The notes beneath the pieces are model-generated. The model was given only the letters and a program-made list of their open reading frames with translations, had not been told where the DNA came from and ran no database searches. From assembly GCF_039613825.1 (NCBI RefSeq), contig NZ_CP154826.1, forward strand, positions 434,001 to 498,000: a stretch of 64,000 nt of DNA, written 5' to 3'. Positions 60,612 to 64,000 of this stretch are shown here, one piece after another; within the stretch, counting starts at the first letter, position 1; each line of letters starts with the position of its first letter. Both the position numbers and the translations under genes were made by a program. The stretch comes from Diaminobutyricibacter sp. McL0608 (lineage in GTDB: Bacteria; Actinomycetota; Actinomycetes; Actinomycetales; Microbacteriaceae).

Positions 60612-61682
60612 ATGACTGTGATGAGGTTCACCTCGACCACCGCAGATCCGTTTAATCGAGGAGAAGAGCTCGGTCAATTCGGCGGTGAGCAGATCCGGTC
60701 GAATGTGAGGAGGTACGAGGAACTGTTTGACGCCGTTGGCGTCGGCTCGGCCGATCGGCGCGAGTATGGTGCGGACGCGATCGCCCGAATCACCGAATGG
60801 GCACCCGCCCTCGCAGCCGAATTGCGGGGCCTTTCGAACGGCTCAGGCGTTCCCCTGTGGCAACTCGGCATGCTGAATGCGCGTACCGAAATCCTCGCGA
60901 TTGTCGGGGAAACGGGTGAAGGCGAGTGTTCAACAGTTGTCTACCTTCCTGCCAGGTCTGCACCGCGTACTGTACAGACCTGGGACTGGCACGACACGTC
61001 GAATCCGAACACTCTAGTCACCCGCCACATCACCGGTCGAGGCCGCTCTGTAACGTACTTCACAGAGTTCGGCCTGGTCGGCAAAATCGGACTGAACGAC
61101 GCTGGAGTCGGGGTGCATTTCAACATCCTGAATCATGCAAGCGATGGCGACGGAATCGGCGTTCCCGTGCATGTCGTCGCACGTCGGGTACTCGACGAGG
61201 CCACAACACTCGATCAGGCACTTGACATTATTCAAAGCGCCTCGGTTTCGGCATCTACTGTACTTACCGTTGTCACATTTGACGGTTCTGAGTCGAGCGC
61301 TTCGAGCATCGAACTCAGCCCGATGGGCGCCGCAGTGGTGAAGCCGACCGGCAACCTCCTGGTACACACGAACCACTTTCTCGACAAAGACCTGGCGCGC
61401 GGCGAAATGTCCCTCGCAAAGTCGAGTAGCTATCCGCGGTTTGCGCAGCTCCGTGCCCGGCGAGCGGACCTTGAAGCCACAAGCGGCATCGAACGCGCTC
61501 GCGGAATGCTGGTACACGATGTTGATGGTGCTGCGGTGTGCTGTCACCCGGATCCGGCCATGCCGTTCTACCATCGCTGGCAGACCCTTCTGACGATCGC
61601 CCTCGACCTTGAAGGCGCGCGTCTACAGTTTCACGAGGGCGGCCCGTGCACGGTGACGGAGGAGTCGTGGCAGACATTTTGA
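60612..61682 (+). CDS. C45-family acyltransferase/peptidase (Ntn hydrolase)
   Basis: 356 aa from ATG 60612 (GGGGAAGAG upstream). Resembles acyl-CoA:6-aminopenicillanate acyltransferase-type proteins: N-terminal helical EELGQFGGEQIRSNVRRYEELF, the self-cleavage site before C106 in GEGECSTVVYLPA, TWDWHDTSNPN, GLNDAGVGVHFN and a C-terminal VCCHPDPAMPFYHRWQT. After autocleavage, Cys becomes the N-terminal nucleophile, hydrolysing amide bonds. Third amidase of the operon; together they point to N-acyl or unusual peptide substrates. Confidence 0.85.
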   Translation: MTVMRFTSTTADPFNRGEELGQFGGEQIRSNVRRYEELFDAVGVGSADRREYGADAIARITEWAPALAAELRGLSNGSGVPLWQLGMLNARTEILAIVGETGEGECSTVVYLPARSAPRTVQTWDWHDTSNPNTLVTRHITGRGRSVTYFTEFGLVGKIGLNDAGVGVHFNILNHASDGDGIGVPVHVVARRVLDEATTLDQALDIIQSASVSASTVLTVVTFDGSESSASSIELSPMGAAVVKPTGNLLVHTNHFLDKDLARGEMSLAKSSSYPRFAQLRARRADLEATSGIERARGMLVHDVDGAAVCCHPDPAMPFYHRWQTLLTIALDLEGARLQFHEGGPCTVTEESWQTF

Positions 61683-61728
61683 GAATTGCCCGCGCGGCAG
61701 GGACAGCCGCCAAAAGGGAGGAACCGGC

Positions 61729-62721
61729 GTGAGCGCGGCAACAATTGTCGATGTAGCCAGGGCGGCAGGCGTTTCCAAGACGACAGCATCTGACGCGCTC
61801 AGCGGGCGAGGGCGCGTGTCCGACGCGACTCGAGAGGCCGTGTCGTCCGCGGCGGCACGACTGGGCTACACCATCAACAAGTCGGCACGATCGCTGCGTA
61901 CGGCAACAACCGGCGCGATCGGTCTTTATGTTCCTCAGGTGCTCTTCCGCTCGGAGTACTACCTTTCGTTCGTCTACGGCGTTGTCCGCCAGGCCGCCGA
62001 TGCGGGCTACGACGTGACGCTAATGGCGGGAACCGAGCCCGTGCCGGCGTATGCACCTCATGTGGACGGGCTTGTCTTGTGCGACCCGGTGGACAGCGAC
62101 CCAATGGTTAACCGGCTGATGGCTACGGGACTGCCGGTCGTTACGTGCGAGCGATATCCGGGCGACGTAACCCCTGCTGGCGTCGTGTGGTCTGATCATG
62201 GTCGTTACGTTTCACAGGTCTTCGATCAAATGGCCGAGGCCGGATCGAACCGCCTCGCACTGCTTGCCTCGACGACAGTGTCGGATTGGGCTCTCACGAT
62301 TCAAGAGACATACCGCGCCTGGTGCGAGAGGTCCTCCAGAGAGCCCTTGATGATCGAAGTCCCGTTCGGCGCCGACGTGACCACGCTCGTAGAAGCGGTC
62401 GACGTGCTTCTCGACAACAATCCAGACGTCGATTCTCTGGTTTGCGCGGCGGACGGGGTCGCGGCCGCAATCATGCCGTCCATCGTGAGACACGGCTTCA
62501 CCATCGGCGACGACTTCTTGCTCGCATCGTGTGTCGACAGTTCGGCAATGGAATTCGCCCATCCACCGATCACGGCGATCGACACAAAAGGGGGTGACGC
62601 GGGTGCCGAGTGTGCACGACTGTTGTTTGACGTTCTTAGCGGTGCAAGCGAATCGGGAACCGTGCACGAACTGGCGCTCGAAGTACACACCCGATCTTCA
62701 ACCAAACGGCGCATCGCCTAG
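61729..62721 (+). CDS. LacI-family regulator of the peptide operon
   Basis: 330 aa from GTG 61729 (GGAGG at 61719-61723). HTH: TIVDVARAAGVSKTTASDALSGRGRVSDATR (contiguous at about 4-34, quoted in part: VARAAGVSKTTASDAL). Periplasmic-binding-like effector domain after about 60. Last gene of the operon, 46 bp after the C45 gene. The palindromes with central CG at 53019 and 53157 are its probable operators, giving autoregulation of the whole operon. Confidence 0.9.
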   Translation: MSAATIVDVARAAGVSKTTASDALSGRGRVSDATREAVSSAAARLGYTINKSARSLRTATTGAIGLYVPQVLFRSEYYLSFVYGVVRQAADAGYDVTLMAGTEPVPAYAPHVDGLVLCDPVDSDPMVNRLMATGLPVVTCERYPGDVTPAGVVWSDHGRYVSQVFDQMAEAGSNRLALLASTTVSDWALTIQETYRAWCERSSREPLMIEVPFGADVTTLVEAVDVLLDNNPDVDSLVCAADGVAAAIMPSIVRHGFTIGDDFLLASCVDSSAMEFAHPPITAIDTKGGDAGAECARLLFDVLSGASESGTVHELALEVHTRSSTKRRIA

Positions 62722-62750
62722 TTTCGGAGTGCGGTGCTCCGGAGGACGTT
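62722..62750 (+). terminator. Probable terminator after the lacI-like gene
   Basis: CGGAG (62726-62730) and CTCCG (62738-62742) form a small stem around TGCGGTG directly after the stop, extended by flanking bases; a TTTTT run at 62750-62754 follows. Confidence 0.5.
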
Positions 62751-62953
62751 TTTGCGGGAAGGACGCGACTCAGGACATCGTGACGATTGTGTCACGGCAT
62801 CAGTAATGGTTGCAGGCGGTTTGGTGATGACAGGGCTTCGTCGAAGTCGAGTGATTGGCCCATCCCAGCGTCGTGGCGCTCTCGTCAGAGTCAATTCGCG
62901 AGATATGAAAAGACCCAACGTGAGGAGTCCTGCGTGATCGAGTTTCACCAACT

Positions 62954-63697
62954 GTGACGGAGTTCTGGAGTGTCCCCTTCGCCGGTGAGGTGGTATCCGC
63001 CGCCGAGGGGATGGCACTATTTGTGAATCCCGAGCTCGATGAGGAAGCGCGCGTTACTGTGTTGTGGTCCTCGATTGACGGAGGGGCATCGATAGCGCTT
63101 AGCCCCGCGATCGCGAAGACAATCGGCATCAAGCGGGTGGACGCCATCTCGGCCCTAACCGAGGCCGGAGTCCGTTCCGCGCTCATGGCCGCGGGCATCA
63201 TCCTTCATGGCGCCGACAACCTCTTCTATCTACTCGATTCGGCAAAGACCGCACTGATCGCGGAGGCTGATTCGCCACATGTGCGTCGACTAACGGACGC
63301 GGATGCGTCCCATTTCAACGCCTTCCTAGACGGCGCGTCCGAGCAGGACCTCAATGACGCCCAAGTCGAACTGGATCATTGGGCCGTGTTCGGAGCGTTC
63401 GGCGATGATGGAGCGCTTGTCAGCGCGGCCAGCATGTATCCCTGGCGCGACACCATGATCGCCGACATCGGTGTGCTCACTCTCGATTCGGCTCGCGGGC
63501 GCGGACACGCTCGGAGCGTGGTCCGTGCGCTCTATAGGCATGCGCTTGGCTTGGGACATGAACCGCAGTACCGCTGCCAACTCGACAACACGGCGTCCGT
63601 TGCTCTGGCCCGGGCCTCCGGTCTGAGCCTGTTCGGAAGGTGGGAGGTCGTTTCACCCAATCATAACGAGGAGAGCGACCGCGACGACACCCTCTGA
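62954..63697 (+). CDS. GNAT-family N-acetyltransferase
   Basis: 247 aa from the GTG at 62954. The C-terminal half (about 95-235) is the GNAT domain: VRRLTDADASHFNAFL, a central strand DTMIADIGVLTLDSARGRGHARSVVRAL with the acetyl-CoA loop R-G-R-G-H-A, and SVALARASGLSLFGRW. The N-terminal about 90 residues form a second, GNAT-like degenerate fold. Substrate unknown. A 7-codon frame (GTG 62934 to TGA 62957) overlaps the start as GTGA and could couple translation. Confidence 0.8.
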   Translation: MTEFWSVPFAGEVVSAAEGMALFVNPELDEEARVTVLWSSIDGGASIALSPAIAKTIGIKRVDAISALTEAGVRSALMAAGIILHGADNLFYLLDSAKTALIAEADSPHVRRLTDADASHFNAFLDGASEQDLNDAQVELDHWAVFGAFGDDGALVSAASMYPWRDTMIADIGVLTLDSARGRGHARSVVRALYRHALGLGHEPQYRCQLDNTASVALARASGLSLFGRWEVVSPNHNEESDRDDTL

Positions 63698-63837
63698 TTG
63701 ATTCGAACTTGTCGAGGCGGTCGGATCGGCGAGGGAGCTACATGGGGAGAGTGCTAGCTGAGGTCGATCACTGAGATGAGCCGAAGCCTGTCCTGCGGTC
63801 CATTAGTGGCCAGCGCCACCAACCATTTCGTCCGTGC
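63698..63837. other. Short intergenic region
   Basis: Convergent space between the GNAT gene and the edge fragment; no terminator or gene is recognised. Confidence 0.3.
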
Positions 63838-64000
63838 TCACTGTGGCCTTTGGGCGAGTTGCCCGAGGGCGAATCGTCGATGCACCCGCCCCTCGAGGTT
63901 TGCCGCGAGCCAGGGGTGGGTGATGTTACTGATGGAGCGAACGGCACCCAGGGTCCGGGTGAAGTCACGCCTAAAGAGGCGTCTTGCTCCCTCCCTGCGA
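63838..64000 (-). CDS. Possible C-terminal fragment of a gene cut by the window edge
   Basis: The minus-strand frame is open from the window edge to TGA at 63838-63840 and encodes a basic C-terminus: ARRLFRRDFTRTLGAV, then SISNITHPWLAANLEGRVHR and RFALGQLAQRP. The composition looks protein-like, but only 53 residues are visible, and no family can be named. The other frames here have stops or look worse. Confidence 0.35.
   Translation of the reverse strand, partial: RREGARRLFRRDFTRTLGAVRSISNITHPWLAANLEGRVHRRFALGQLAQRPQ

Noticed and set aside
63768-63968. 66-aa minus-strand frame starting MTSPGPWVPFAP
   Set aside because: Pro/Gly/Ser-rich; an alternative minus frame that stays open to the window edge looks more protein-like.
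1-64000. CRISPR arrays, insertion sequences, tRNA or rRNA genes
   Set aside because: No regularly spaced repeats, no transposase reading frame and no cloverleaf or rRNA-like sequence was recognised. A tRNAscan or ISfinder search would settle this.

Overview
The window is high-GC DNA with GTG/TTG starts, purine-rich ribosome binding sites, many 4-bp ATGA/GTGA gene overlaps and actinobacterial conjugation families (SCO6880-like, MOBF relaxase opening with the residues RGGV). It suggests an actinomycete, probably a Microbacteriaceae relative; no rRNA or tRNA is present to settle this. It splits into an integrative and conjugative element (1 to about 28.8 kb) and chromosomal catabolic clusters (about 28.85 to 64 kb).

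ICE. The left end holds a tyrosine integrase, an XRE regulator, a divergent excisionase and a 35-residue companion peptide. A compact type IV secretion operon follows (2.5-12.8 kb): an ECF-like sigma factor, a bifunctional wall hydrolase, a lipoprotein, a pilin-like protein, a VirB6/TrbL-like protein, an SCO6880 protein, a VirB4-like ATPase, a coupling protein, an HNH protein, a small conserved protein and SSB. Cargo at 12.9-20.1 kb looks like a defence island: a PD-(D/E)XK-like protein next to a broken second ssb, a three-gene ubiquitin-like conjugation operon (Ubl, E2-like, JAB-E1) divergent from a HigBA module whose antitoxin carries an ImmA/IrrE domain, a HEPN/zinc-ribbon protein and a degenerate Mrr-like protein. 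The MOBF relaxase-helicase (20.1-22.85 kb) is followed by a candidate oriT region. Next comes a probable leading region (23.3-28.4 kb) with two unknown membrane proteins, a ParB-like protein and an ArdC-type antirestriction protein. Three leading-region genes are each preceded by a copy of the same about 150-nt structured element, in the same orientation relative to the gene, with compensatory changes in its closing stem. This is the strongest candidate for something undescribed, possibly a single-stranded-DNA promoter or a leader RNA. A relaxase fragment marks the right side.

Chromosomal clusters. (1) 28.8-38.0 kb: trpF, a truncated rpe, a BMP-type nucleoside ABC transporter, a LysR regulator, pseudouridine-5'-phosphate glycosidase (psuG) and a PfkB kinase, together a likely pseudouridine uptake and breakdown locus. 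(2) 38.5-39.4 kb: an AhpD-like protein and a winged-helix regulator. (3) 39.4-51.0 kb: SMP-30 lactonase, two paralogous GntR regulators, a sugar ABC transporter without its own ATPase, a GH5 glycosidase, a thioredoxin-reductase-like flavoprotein, a 2-hydroxyacid dehydrogenase and an FAH-family hydrolase. Five related 15-bp sites suggest one GntR regulon. (4) 51.1-62.7 kb: a MOSC/flavin/ferredoxin fusion protein, divergent from a nine-gene operon with a complete oligopeptide ABC transporter, two tandem DmpA-type peptidases, a C45 acyltransferase-like hydrolase and a LacI regulator. Two identical-arm palindromes lie in the shared upstream region. (5) A GNAT acetyltransferase and an edge fragment close the window.
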